Source: Holophagaceae bacterium
Lineage (GTDB): Bacteria; Acidobacteriota; Holophagae; Holophagales; Holophagaceae
Length of the DNA stretch: 64,000 nucleotides
Direction of reading: 5' to 3'
Assembly (NCBI GenBank): GCA_025361125.1
Contig: JANYBM010000064.1
Span: 1 to 64,000 of the forward strand
Shown: in pieces, positions 49,866-58,722 of the stretch
Layout: each line of letters opens with the position of its first letter
Numbering within the stretch: position 1 is the first letter of the stretch
Position numbers and translations under genes: made by a program
Notes under the pieces: model-generated
The model's input: the letters and a program-made list of their open reading frames with translations, nothing else
Database searches by the model: none
Told to the model about the DNA's origin: nothing

Positions 49866-50311
49866 TCCGGTTTGCTCGTCTGTGCCAGCGCCCCATGAAG
49901 CGCCAACAGCGCAAGGCCCAGGTCACGGAGCAGAGCCATCTTCATATCGAACAGCCGCTGATCCTTGGTCTTCTGCACCTTCGCCGTGCCAAAGCAGCCG
50001 CAGTCCACAGGGTTGCCCTTAGCGAGATTGAACCCGAGGCCGGCCGTGAAAACCACCATCAGGACCAGGATCAAAGCCGCCGCGCTACGTCGGGCTACGC
50101 CAAACACCAGGCCAAGCGCTGTGAGCAGTTCCAGCCAGGGCAAGACGAGCGCCAATGGCGCCACCAGCGCCATGGGAAGCAGGCCATAGGCGAAAACGGC
50201 CTGCGCGAAACCCGGTGGATCAAGGAGTTTCGGAACTGCTGCGAAGAGCATCACCGCGGCAAGCAGCCAACGAGAAAGGCGAAGCACCAGAGGGTGAACC
50301 AACCAATTCAT
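49862..50311 (-). CDS. DoxX/MauE-family membrane protein
   Basis: LVLRLSRWLLAAVMLFAAVPKLLDPPGFAQAVFAYGLLP, NPVDCGCFG. Confidence 0.83.
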   Translation of the reverse strand: MNWLVHPLVLRLSRWLLAAVMLFAAVPKLLDPPGFAQAVFAYGLLPMALVAPLALVLPWLELLTALGLVFGVARRSAAALILVLMVVFTAGLGFNLAKGNPVDCGCFGTAKVQKTKDQRLFDMKMALLRDLGLALLALHGALAQTSKPE

Positions 50312-50982
50312 GGTTGCTCCCCCTTGGCCACGGCCTGCTTTCGGGCTTCCCAATCCGGGTAGCCATCGGTGTAGATGCGCAAGTTGCGGAAGCCCGCCAG
50401 CCAGAGTTTCTGCGCTACGAGATGGCTGTCGCGGCAGTCTCCGCCGGAGCAGTAGATCACGATGGGCAACTTGAGATCCGCAGTGAAGAGGGATAGCTGA
50501 TCCACCTTTTCCGTCAGGCCGTCTTCCCAAGCAGAAAAGGTTTTGGCGCCAGGGATGTGGCCCTCGGCGTACATGGCCGTGCGCCGTGCGTCCAAAAAGA
50601 CCGCGCCATGGGCATGCAGCCATACGGCCTCGTCGCCTCGGATGGCTGCCTGTGCTTCCTTCACGAGGGGCGGAAAGCGGGTCGTCAATTCGGCCTTGGC
50701 AGCCACTGGAGTCACGGAACTGGGTGCGACGGTTTTAAGTAGCTGCAGCGGACGGGCGGCCTTTTCTGAAGGATGGTCCGATGTGGATAGGACGGAATCA
50801 GGTATGGCCACCGGGGCCATGGACGTGGTCGCAGGAAGGCCTGCTAGGGCAGTCCGCGTGGGTTCCTTAAGGTGCCAGGAAAGGCGCCGTGTTGGACCCG
50901 CCAGGGCGTTGGAGAGCCACGCGCAGCCCAAGGCCAGCGCAAGGTAGGCGGGAATCTCCAGCCCTGGCTTGAAGCGTGTCAT
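50308..50982 (-). CDS. Rhodanese-like domain membrane protein
   Basis: AVFLDARRTAMYAEGHIPGAKTF ... IVIYCSGGDCRDSHLVAQKLWLAGFRNLRIYTDGYPDWEA. Confidence 0.88.
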   Translation of the reverse strand: MTRFKPGLEIPAYLALALGCAWLSNALAGPTRRLSWHLKEPTRTALAGLPATTSMAPVAIPDSVLSTSDHPSEKAARPLQLLKTVAPSSVTPVAAKAELTTRFPPLVKEAQAAIRGDEAVWLHAHGAVFLDARRTAMYAEGHIPGAKTFSAWEDGLTEKVDQLSLFTADLKLPIVIYCSGGDCRDSHLVAQKLWLAGFRNLRIYTDGYPDWEARKQAVAKGEQP

Positions 50983-51371
50983 TTGGCTCTAACAGCGAGC
51001 CTGCGCCCACGGCCATCGGTGAGTGCGACTTCGGAAAGGTGGGCCGGGGCGGGCACATGGGAAGCTAGCTCATCAGCCAACTTCCGTGCAAGTTCCAATG
51101 GCCCAGCCAGGCCCAACTCCGAAAGCAGGCGGCCTTGCAGCGGCCCAAGGATCCGGTCCATCACCGCTTCCAGCTCGCGGAAGTCCATCACTACGTCAAA
51201 GTCATCCAGCCCCTGACGCGAAGTGATGACTTCCACTTTGTAATCGTGGCCTTCCCAGGCTCCATCGGGAGTCTGAAAAACCACCGACAATGGCCGTTCC
51301 ACAGCGGCTTCGAAGGAGAGTTTCATTGCAGTAGGGGAATCCATCCCCTGATTCTGACAGCCCTTTCCCAC
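50979..51371 (-). CDS. 6-pyruvoyltetrahydropterin synthase/QueD-like divergent protein
   Basis: EGHDYKVEVITSRQGLDDFDVVMDFRELEAVMDRILGPL; reduced metal-ligand set. Confidence 0.6.
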   Translation of the reverse strand: MGKGCQNQGMDSPTAMKLSFEAAVERPLSVVFQTPDGAWEGHDYKVEVITSRQGLDDFDVVMDFRELEAVMDRILGPLQGRLLSELGLAGPLELARKLADELASHVPAPAHLSEVALTDGRGRRLAVRAK

Positions 51372-51482
51372 TAGCGCCTTTCCTGCCTCACCTCGGGTAA
51401 GCCGCCCAAATTTTCGAGGAGGGGGTCATACTCGTTGGAAACTTGGGTCCACGCCCTTCAGCTGGACATATATGGAGGCACC

Positions 51483-53531
51483 ATGAAGCCCCTAGAGCTT
51501 GGACTGTTTTGGCTGTTTGTCCTCGGCGCCGTCGGCTTCTTCGCCTATACAGTGCGCAAACGGATCGGGGCCTTGCTCGCCGGCAGGACAGACAACCGCT
51601 TCGACCGCCCTGGCGAGCGGCTGAAACGCGTCTTCCTGGATGCGTTCATCCAGAGGCGAATGGTTCGCGACCATTACGCGGGCTTTTATCACCTGCTCAT
51701 CTTCTGGGGTTTCTGCGCCCTGGCGCTGCGTTCCCTGGGACTCGTCATGGAGGGATTGTTCCCCGCCTTCCACATGACCGAAGCCATGGGCCGGTTCGGA
51801 CTGGTCTACCAGACGACCAAGGACATCTTCGAAGTCCTGGTCATCGTCGGCATCGGCCTCGCAATGGGCCGCCGGGCCCTGGCCAAGCCATGGCGGGTCG
51901 AGAATTCCATTGATGCCTGGGGCACACTGAGCTTCATCGGCGGCCTGATGGTGACCGACATCCTGGCGGATGGCGCCTTCATCGTCATGAATCATCCCGC
52001 CTGGGCCTCCTGGGCCCCGGCCAGCAATGCCATGGCGGGAGCGCTCACGGGCATGAGCGCTGGAGACCTCATCGTGCTCTACAAGAGCATGTGGTGGGCG
52101 CACCTGGTCCTGCTTTTCGGCTTCCTCAATTTCCTGCCCTACTCCAAGCATTTCCATGTGCTTACCTCGCTGTTCAACCTCTATTTCCAGTCGCTTGAGC
52201 CCACCAATAACCTGAAGCCCATGGACCTGGAAGCGGAGCATTTCGGTGCCAACCGCATCCAGGATTTCACCTGGAAGCAGATGCTGGACTTCTACACCTG
52301 CACCGAGTGCGGGCGCTGCTTGGAGGCCTGCCCCACGACGATGACGGGCAAGCCGCTCCGCCCGAAGAATTTCGGCAATGATCTGCGGAATTATCTGTAT
52401 GACACACCCTTGGCGGACATGGCCCAGGACAAGCCTGTGCCCGAGGGCCGCAAGCTCATCGGCGGCCCTGTGCCCGAAGGTTCCGTATGGGACCTGAAGC
52501 AGGACCATTCTCCGTGGAATGCGGAGCAACTGGGCGGCGCCATCAGCACGGACACCATCTGGGCCTGCACCACCTGTGGCTACTGCGAATGGGCCTGTCC
52601 GCTCCACATCACCTTCGTGGACAAGCTCGTGGAGATGCGGCGCAACCTCACCTTGGAGGAAAGCGATTTCCCAGCAGAAGCTCAAGTCGCATTCAAGGGC
52701 ATGGAGCGCCAGGGCAATCCATGGAACTTTGCGCAGGCCGATCGCGCGAAGTGGTCCGAAGGCCTGGAAGTGCCCACAGTGGCTGAGAAACCCGATGCGG
52801 AATATTTATTCTGGGTCGGCTGCGCTGGCTCCTATGATGCCGCAGGCCAACGGGTATCCAAGTCACTGGTGAAGTTGCTGAAGGCCGCCGATGTTTCCTT
52901 CGCCATCCTGGGCACCGAGGAATCCTGTACTTGTGAATCCGCACGGAGGCTGGGCAACGAGTATCTTTTCCAGTCCGCCACCGAAGCGAACGTGGGGGTC
53001 CTGAAGGGCCATGGCGTTAAGAAAATCATCACCAACTGCCCGCACTGTCTCAATACGCTGAAGAACGAGTATCCGGATTTCGGCGGTCATTTTGAAGTCA
53101 TCCACGGCACCGAGTTGGTGTCGGAGTTGGTGGCGAAGGGCAAGATAAAATTCGAGGAGACCGTGCAGGCCGACCTCACCTATCACGATCCCTGTTACCT
53201 GAGCCGCTACAACGGCCAGGTGGACGCCCCACGCGCCATCCTCGACGCGATCCCCGGCATCAAGCTCACGGAGATGGAAAAGCACGGCGAAGCCACCCAA
53301 TGCTGCGGCGCCGGGGGCGGTCGTATGTGGCTGGAGGAAAAATTGGGCTCCCGGGTCAATCACGCGCGCTTCGAGCAGGCCCTGGAGACCCAAGCCACCA
53401 CGGTGGCAGTGGCCTGCCCCTTCTGTAACGTGATGATGAACAACGCCGCAGGGGAAACGGGTCACGAAACCGTTCACACCCAGGATGTGCTGGAACTCGC
53501 AGCCAAAGCACTGAAGCCCGCTGAAGTATGA
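51483..53531 (+). CDS. Membrane-bound (Fe-S) oxidoreductase: NarI-like TM domain, 4Fe-4S, two CCG domains (HdrD/GlpC-like)
   Basis: CTECGRCLEACPTT, CTTCGYCEWACPLH, CCGAGGGRMWLEE, two CCG-type domains; N-terminal TM helices. Confidence 0.9.
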   Translation: MKPLELGLFWLFVLGAVGFFAYTVRKRIGALLAGRTDNRFDRPGERLKRVFLDAFIQRRMVRDHYAGFYHLLIFWGFCALALRSLGLVMEGLFPAFHMTEAMGRFGLVYQTTKDIFEVLVIVGIGLAMGRRALAKPWRVENSIDAWGTLSFIGGLMVTDILADGAFIVMNHPAWASWAPASNAMAGALTGMSAGDLIVLYKSMWWAHLVLLFGFLNFLPYSKHFHVLTSLFNLYFQSLEPTNNLKPMDLEAEHFGANRIQDFTWKQMLDFYTCTECGRCLEACPTTMTGKPLRPKNFGNDLRNYLYDTPLADMAQDKPVPEGRKLIGGPVPEGSVWDLKQDHSPWNAEQLGGAISTDTIWACTTCGYCEWACPLHITFVDKLVEMRRNLTLEESDFPAEAQVAFKGMERQGNPWNFAQADRAKWSEGLEVPTVAEKPDAEYLFWVGCAGSYDAAGQRVSKSLVKLLKAADVSFAILGTEESCTCESARRLGNEYLFQSATEANVGVLKGHGVKKIITNCPHCLNTLKNEYPDFGGHFEVIHGTELVSELVAKGKIKFEETVQADLTYHDPCYLSRYNGQVDAPRAILDAIPGIKLTEMEKHGEATQCCGAGGGRMWLEEKLGSRVNHARFEQALETQATTVAVACPFCNVMMNNAAGETGHETVHTQDVLELAAKALKPAEV

Positions 53532-53537
53532 TGAATC

Positions 53538-53720
53538 ATGCTTGATCCCCGGCTTTTGGAAATCCTCTGCTGTCCCGCCGAATTGAACGGTGAGTCCTGC
53601 CATGGCGATTTGAAGGAAACACCGGACGGACTGCTTTGCACAAAATGCAGACTGCTTTATCCCATTGAGGATGGCATCCCCGTGATGCTGGCCGACCACG
53701 CCAAAAAGGTTTCCGAGTGA
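53538..53720 (+). CDS. Trm112-family protein
   Basis: LLEILCCPAELNGE...CTKCRLLYPIEDGIPVML. Confidence 0.88.
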   Translation: MLDPRLLEILCCPAELNGESCHGDLKETPDGLLCTKCRLLYPIEDGIPVMLADHAKKVSE

Positions 53721-54721
53721 AGCTCGACCAGAGCCACGCGGAATCGCTATTGGCCCGTATCCGCGGGCTCAAGGTGGCGGTGCTGGGCGATTTGATGTTG
53801 GACGAGTATTTGTTCGGCGAGGTGAGCCGCATCTCGCCCGAAGCGCCGGTACCCATCGTGCGGATCGTACGCGAAAAGGCCGTGCTGGGTGGCGCTGCGA
53901 ATGTGGCCGCTAACCTGCAAGCCCTGGGCGCTGAGCCCCTGCTCATCGGCACGCTGCAAAAAGATGCAGCGGGCACGCGACTCATGGAATTGTTGGCGCG
54001 TACCGGGATCTCCAGTGAAGGGCTGGTGGTGGATCCATCGCGGCCCACCATCATCAAAACCCGCGTCATCGGTCAGACCCAACAAATGCTGCGCATTGAC
54101 CGGGAAGAGCCTCGGGAACTGGATGAACAGGCCGTGCTTGAACTTGTGGGGCAACTCAGGGGTTGCCTTCCCGATGTTGGCGCACTCATCGTTTCAGACT
54201 ATGCCAAGGGCATCATCGGGCCTCAGGTGATGGAGGAAGTGCGCGAGCTTTGCAGGCGCCACCAAATTCCTTGGGTCGTGGACCCCAAGCCCGCCCATCG
54301 CGCGCTCTATCAAGGCGCGACCTTGATGACGCCAAACCGCAAGGAAACCGCTGAGCTAAGTGGGCTGCCCGCTGACAGCGATACCGAAGTCGCGGCGGCA
54401 GGCAAAATGCTATTGGATAACCTTGGCCTTTCGGGCCTTCTCATCACCCGAAGCGAAAAAGGCATGGCCCTGTTCACTCCGGACGCGGAGCATTCCGCTC
54501 CCTGGATGATTCCCACCATGGCGCAGGAAGTGTTCGACGTGAGCGGCGCCGGAGACACGGTCATCGCGGCGTTCAGCGTCGCCGTGGCCGCTGGTGCGGA
54601 CTGGAAGGATGCCGCCATGCTCGCCAACGCCGCCGCTGGCGCTGTGGTTGCCAAGATGGGCACCGCCACCGTCACCGCAACAGAACTGCTGGCGCATTAT
54701 CACGAGCAGGAAGCAGTGTGA
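53717..54721 (+). CDS. rfaE1: D-glycero-beta-D-manno-heptose-7-phosphate kinase-like (HldE N-terminal domain/RfaE1)
   Basis: VAVLGDLMLDEYLFGEVSRISPEAPVPIVRI, GGAANVAANLQALGA, DVSGAGDTVIAAFSVA. Confidence 0.9.
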   Translation: MKLDQSHAESLLARIRGLKVAVLGDLMLDEYLFGEVSRISPEAPVPIVRIVREKAVLGGAANVAANLQALGAEPLLIGTLQKDAAGTRLMELLARTGISSEGLVVDPSRPTIIKTRVIGQTQQMLRIDREEPRELDEQAVLELVGQLRGCLPDVGALIVSDYAKGIIGPQVMEEVRELCRRHQIPWVVDPKPAHRALYQGATLMTPNRKETAELSGLPADSDTEVAAAGKMLLDNLGLSGLLITRSEKGMALFTPDAEHSAPWMIPTMAQEVFDVSGAGDTVIAAFSVAVAAGADWKDAAMLANAAAGAVVAKMGTATVTATELLAHYHEQEAV

Positions 54722-54859
54722 CGTGGGCGATGAGCGATGAGCGATGAGCCAACAGCTCTGAGCCACAAGCTAAAAAAGCCGCGCCGAAAGCGCATCCCAA
54801 TTTACTGATAGCTGATTGCCTATCGCCAGCCGCCCATCGCTGAACAGCCTCACACCCCA

Positions 54860-55471
54860 TCAGTCCCGAAGTTCGACGCTCAGCACGTAGTGGTCGCCCT
54901 TAGGCAAGCGATCTTTCACCTGGAAGAAAGCCAGGTCGAAGGTTTCAGTCGTGCCGGGTTTCACGGTGCCGATCTTGGTGCCTCCGTTGGCGGCGCCCAA
55001 CAACCGACCCTCTTTGTCGAAGACCGCGATGGCGAATCCTGGCGTGCGGGATTTCTTGGAGGTGTTGGTCACGTGAATGAGGGCACGGCTACCATAGTTC
55101 GGTCCTTGAAAGAGCTTGGACTTGGGTTCCCGCTTGCCAATGGCGAGGGAAGTGACCTTTAATCCATCCACATTGATGTCAAGAGCCTGCAATTGGTTCC
55201 AATGGAAAGGGAAAGACCCGCTGAAGAAACTCAAGGACTGGGGTTGTGTCGGTGTTGATTGCTCCAGTATTCCGGTCTCGACTTTTGGAGGCTCGGAGGG
55301 TTTCGCTTCTTGCGTGGGATTGTCTTGCAGCACAAGCAGGAGGACGAGGGATAGGAGGGTCATGGAAACTCCGAATACATATACATTGGCCGCAACCTTG
55401 CGTGCAGGCTGCGGTGAATAAGGTTCCAGCACGAATTGAGGGGAATCAATTCCTTCCGAACAGCCCGCCAA
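54860..55471 (-). CDS. Membrane-anchored hypothetical protein
   Basis: Single TM, C-terminal FxLYD-like region; overlaps the 3' end of the upstream gene. Confidence 0.6.
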   Translation of the reverse strand: MAGCSEGIDSPQFVLEPYSPQPARKVAANVYVFGVSMTLLSLVLLLVLQDNPTQEAKPSEPPKVETGILEQSTPTQPQSLSFFSGSFPFHWNQLQALDINVDGLKVTSLAIGKREPKSKLFQGPNYGSRALIHVTNTSKKSRTPGFAIAVFDKEGRLLGAANGGTKIGTVKPGTTETFDLAFFQVKDRLPKGDHYVLSVELRD

Positions 55472-56768
55472 AGAGACTCTTTTTCACAGGGGCGGTTTCA
55501 TTGGAAAGGGTTGGCACAGGCCCAATTTGGGTGGCGCGGCGCAGTCGCTCGAAGACGGGACGCAAGGCCGGCACCTTGTTGGCCTCCAGCCAGTTCTCGC
55601 TGAATTGCCGGGCTACCAGATGGTATTCCTTCACGCGGCCCTGTTCCACCAAATGAATCAACTGATCCATGGCCACATTCGACAGGGTCTCGGTTTCCAA
55701 TTGGATCTTCAGCAGGTTGGGATCCTTGACTGCCTCCTCGTGGTGCGCCATGGGGGGCGGCATCGGCATGGGCAAGGTCACCGTGGGTGCCAATGGTGGC
55801 GGAGTCAGGGTCGGCATGGGCATCATCATGGTCCTTGCCTGGGGTGACAGTTCCTCATCTGGCAGGTCCTCGCGATGCATGAGCCGGGTGGATGCTGAGG
55901 GCTCTGGTTCGGCGGTTTGAGCAGTCATGGCCCGGTCCAGTTCCATGGGCGACAGTACCGAGGTGGAAGCAGGTTCCACCGAAGCATCAAATTGCGGCGC
56001 CGGTATGCCACCCAAGGTCAATTCAAGCGCGTCCAGGGTTGTTTCAACATCCATGGGCGCACCTCCCCGCATACCCATGGATTGGGGTCTCGCACGTTGC
56101 ACGGAGGGCATCCCGGCCATGAGTTTGTCAATGGCATCTCGGGCGGAACTGTAGGTGGACGTCCCTTCAGTGGACGTGTCCGCTTCCATGGCTGAGGCGT
56201 GTTCAGCAAGGCTCTCCGGCATAGATGGCGGCCCTCCCATTCCAAGAGCTTCCAATTCATCGGCAGAATGGGTTGGGAATGCAGACAGCTTGGGAAATGG
56301 CCGTTGTTCTGGATGTTCCGCAGGATGTAAAACAAGGGTCTTTTCCATGGCGCCATCAGGTTCTTCGAGGTCATGAAGCGTCAGCGGGGGAAGGTAGGTC
56401 AGCGGACCCTCTGAAAAGGTTTCAGTGGCATCCGGCAGCACTAGGCGCCCCTCGGCCGTGGTGGTCGCCTCGCCCGCCAAAGTTGCTCGGAGAGCTTCCT
56501 CGGAGATGCCTGTGGTAGACGCGGTTTGTGCCCTCAGATCCCAAGCATCCACGGCAACGGTGTCTGAATCAGGTTGGTCGAAATGGTCGAAAGAGACGCT
56601 TGCGTCAGCAGGGGGCGGAAGTTCGCCCACTAAGCGTTGGACTTCTTCGGAAATGGAAAAGATGTGATCGCAGGTGAAACATTTGGCCCGCCGGTGCCGG
56701 TGCTGCACGCGCGGTGAACGAAGCGCGTAATGGGTCGCGCATTTCGGGCAGTGAACGGATTCAAGCAC
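55446..56768 (-). CDS. Zinc-ribbon (MJ0042-like) N-terminal domain protein with long low-complexity middle
   Basis: VHCPKCATHYALRSPRVQHRHRRAKCFTCDHIFSI. Confidence 0.75.
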   Translation of the reverse strand: MLESVHCPKCATHYALRSPRVQHRHRRAKCFTCDHIFSISEEVQRLVGELPPPADASVSFDHFDQPDSDTVAVDAWDLRAQTASTTGISEEALRATLAGEATTTAEGRLVLPDATETFSEGPLTYLPPLTLHDLEEPDGAMEKTLVLHPAEHPEQRPFPKLSAFPTHSADELEALGMGGPPSMPESLAEHASAMEADTSTEGTSTYSSARDAIDKLMAGMPSVQRARPQSMGMRGGAPMDVETTLDALELTLGGIPAPQFDASVEPASTSVLSPMELDRAMTAQTAEPEPSASTRLMHREDLPDEELSPQARTMMMPMPTLTPPPLAPTVTLPMPMPPPMAHHEEAVKDPNLLKIQLETETLSNVAMDQLIHLVEQGRVKEYHLVARQFSENWLEANKVPALRPVFERLRRATQIGPVPTLSNETAPVKKSLFGGLFGRN

Positions 56769-56792
56769 GGCGCACTCCGAATGATCAAGGCC

Positions 56793-56843
56793 AATCTTAG
56801 GCTGGAAACGGCGAATCTTAGGACAGATACGGCTAATCTTAGG
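56793..56843. repeat. Three 21-bp-spaced direct repeats (AATCTTAGG) between divergent genes
   Basis: AATCTTAGG at 56793, 56814, 56835; flanking bases also partly conserved. Confidence 0.85.
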
Positions 56844-56911
56844 CCCAATCCCGACCAGACTCCATCCTTTGGCTCCCGGTATCCTGAATTATTGATTGCG
56901 AGGAGGAAGGT

Positions 56912-57577
56912 GTGACAGGGGTGCTCATCACCATGGAAGGGGTGGAGGGGTCGGGGAAATCCACTCAACTCCTGCGGCTCTCTGAGCATCTACGGCGTCT
57001 TGGCCTGCCCATCGTGGTCTCCAAGGAGCCGGGTGGCACCGCCCTGGGCCGGGATCTGCGAACCCTGCTGTTGACCCACCATCCCAGCGGTGAAACCTGG
57101 TGCGCGGAAGCCGAACTGATGCTTTTCTATGCCGATCGCGCCCAGCACCTGGCCCAAGTCATCCGACCTGGGCTGGAGGCCGGAAAAATTGTACTCATTG
57201 ACCGTTTTGAGGACAGCACTCGTGCCTACCAGGGAGCCGCAGGCGTTTCGGAGCACATGCTGGACCGGCTCCATGAGCTGGTGGTGGGGCGCCTGAAGCC
57301 CCATGTGACCTTACTCCTGGACATGGACCCTGCCTTGAGCCTGCAGCGCGTGGAAGTACGCAATCTCTCCATGGGCGATGAATTCAAAGAGACCTTGTTC
57401 GATGAAAAACGCATCGAATTCCACGCTTCAGTCCGCGCGAGATTCCTGGCCATCGCGCAAAGTGAACCCCTCCGCGTGGCCGTTATCCCCGCCAGGGATG
57501 CTCCCACCTTGGTGGAAGAAACCATCTGGCGTCGCGTTGCGCCTCTGCTGCGCAGTGCGGGTTTCACGGTGGAATGA
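56912..57577 (+). CDS. tmk: Thymidylate kinase
   Basis: LITMEGVEGSGKSTQLLRLSEHLRR, KEPGGTALGRDLR, LIDRFEDSTRAYQGAA; GTG start. Confidence 0.95.
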   Translation: MTGVLITMEGVEGSGKSTQLLRLSEHLRRLGLPIVVSKEPGGTALGRDLRTLLLTHHPSGETWCAEAELMLFYADRAQHLAQVIRPGLEAGKIVLIDRFEDSTRAYQGAAGVSEHMLDRLHELVVGRLKPHVTLLLDMDPALSLQRVEVRNLSMGDEFKETLFDEKRIEFHASVRARFLAIAQSEPLRVAVIPARDAPTLVEETIWRRVAPLLRSAGFTVE

Positions 57578-58563
57578 TGTTCGACGATCGCTTGATCGGC
57601 CACCGGGCCATCCGAGAAAAACTGCTATCCCGTTTGCAAGCGGGCAAGCTTGCGGGGTCATTGATATTTGCTGGGCTGGATGGCATTGGCAAGCGCCGCA
57701 TCGCACTGGAACTAGCCCAACGGGAACTCTGTTTCAAAGGCACTGCTTGCGGGCTCTGCCAAGGCTGCAAAGCCTTCTGGTCGGATCCGCTGCCGACGGA
57801 ATTACCGAACCTGCTGCGGATCGCACCGGAAGGCAAAGCAGGGATCATCAAAGTGGGTGCCATCCGCGATTCAGACTTGGTGGAGGGCGGCGTCATCGCG
57901 TGGGCTTCCATGGCCCCGCCGCCCAGGTGCCATAGATGGATTCTGATTGAGGATGCGCACCGGCTCCACGGCGCCGCAGCCAACATGCTGCTGAAAACGT
58001 TGGAAGAACCGCCCCTGGGCACCCACGTGGTCCTGATCACCCACCGTCCAGAAGCCATGCTGCAAACCATCCGATCGCGCTGTGAGCGGATCGCCTTCGC
58101 GCCGCTTTCACACGATGATGCATGGAGAGTGGCTTGCGCCAACGGATGGGGCGAGGCAGAGCGTGAAGCATGGATAGCGCTATCGGCTGGATCACTGCGG
58201 TTCCTCGAACGCGATGCCTTCGAACGCGCGTCCGCCCAGGTCGAGGCCTGGCTGCTCTTGAGTTCAGGCGCATCTTTTCGCGATGCCGCAGGGCCCTTGC
58301 TACCTGATCGGAATTCCGAATTAGCCGTGAGCGAACAACTGCGCCAACCCCTGGAATTGCTGTTGGCCTTGCTCAAGGATGCGGCCCGTACCCGCAGCGG
58401 TGGAGAGCCTTCCCTGGCACCGTGGAAGGCAGGTATCACAAAGCTCGCGGGGTCCATGACCGATTTGAAACTCCCACAGGATCTCATCTACCATGCCCTG
58501 CGCCATCTCCCCCGCAACCCTGCGCCAGAGCCTGTGCTGCGGGAGATCGGAATGGTCTTGTAG
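57574..58563 (+). CDS. holB: DNA polymerase III delta' subunit-like AAA protein
   Basis: LIGHRAIREKLLSRLQAGKLAGSLIFAGLDGIGKRRIALELAQ, CGLCQGCKAF, EDAHRLHGAAANMLLKTLEEPPLGTHVVLITHRPEAMLQTIRSRCERI. Confidence 0.88.
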   Translation: MMFDDRLIGHRAIREKLLSRLQAGKLAGSLIFAGLDGIGKRRIALELAQRELCFKGTACGLCQGCKAFWSDPLPTELPNLLRIAPEGKAGIIKVGAIRDSDLVEGGVIAWASMAPPPRCHRWILIEDAHRLHGAAANMLLKTLEEPPLGTHVVLITHRPEAMLQTIRSRCERIAFAPLSHDDAWRVACANGWGEAEREAWIALSAGSLRFLERDAFERASAQVEAWLLLSSGASFRDAAGPLLPDRNSELAVSEQLRQPLELLLALLKDAARTRSGGEPSLAPWKAGITKLAGSMTDLKLPQDLIYHALRHLPRNPAPEPVLREIGMVL

Positions 58564-58623
58564 TTCCGGGATCCGCAGTGATTATTGCGTGAGGCTCCAG
58601 GTGGAAAATCGAGAAACCTTCTT

Positions 58624-58645
58624 TGATATTCATAGGATACATCGG
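58624..58645. promoter_or_regulatory. ModE-like box upstream of GNAT gene
   Basis: TGATATTCATAGGATACATCGG, right half GGATACATCGG identical to box at 34497. Confidence 0.45.
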
Positions 58646-58722
58646 CAACTAATGCCGACTGCTTTATCTCCCAAGATACTTATGTTGATTTTTGATATCT
58701 AATATCAGAAGGAGGCAGAAAG

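Noticed and set aside
51492-52685. 397-aa ORF on the minus strand
   Set aside because: Antisense to the well-supported Fe-S oxidoreductase; His/Glu/Asp-rich shadow composition of a high-GC gene.
55370-55395. ATACATATACATTGGCC as another ModE-like box
   Set aside because: Lies inside a coding region and lacks the GATAYATCGG half-site.
56730-56915. 61-aa ORF containing ANLRxxT repeats as a gene
   Set aside because: Starts inside the opposite-strand gene and overlaps the tmk start; explained by the 21-bp DNA repeat.
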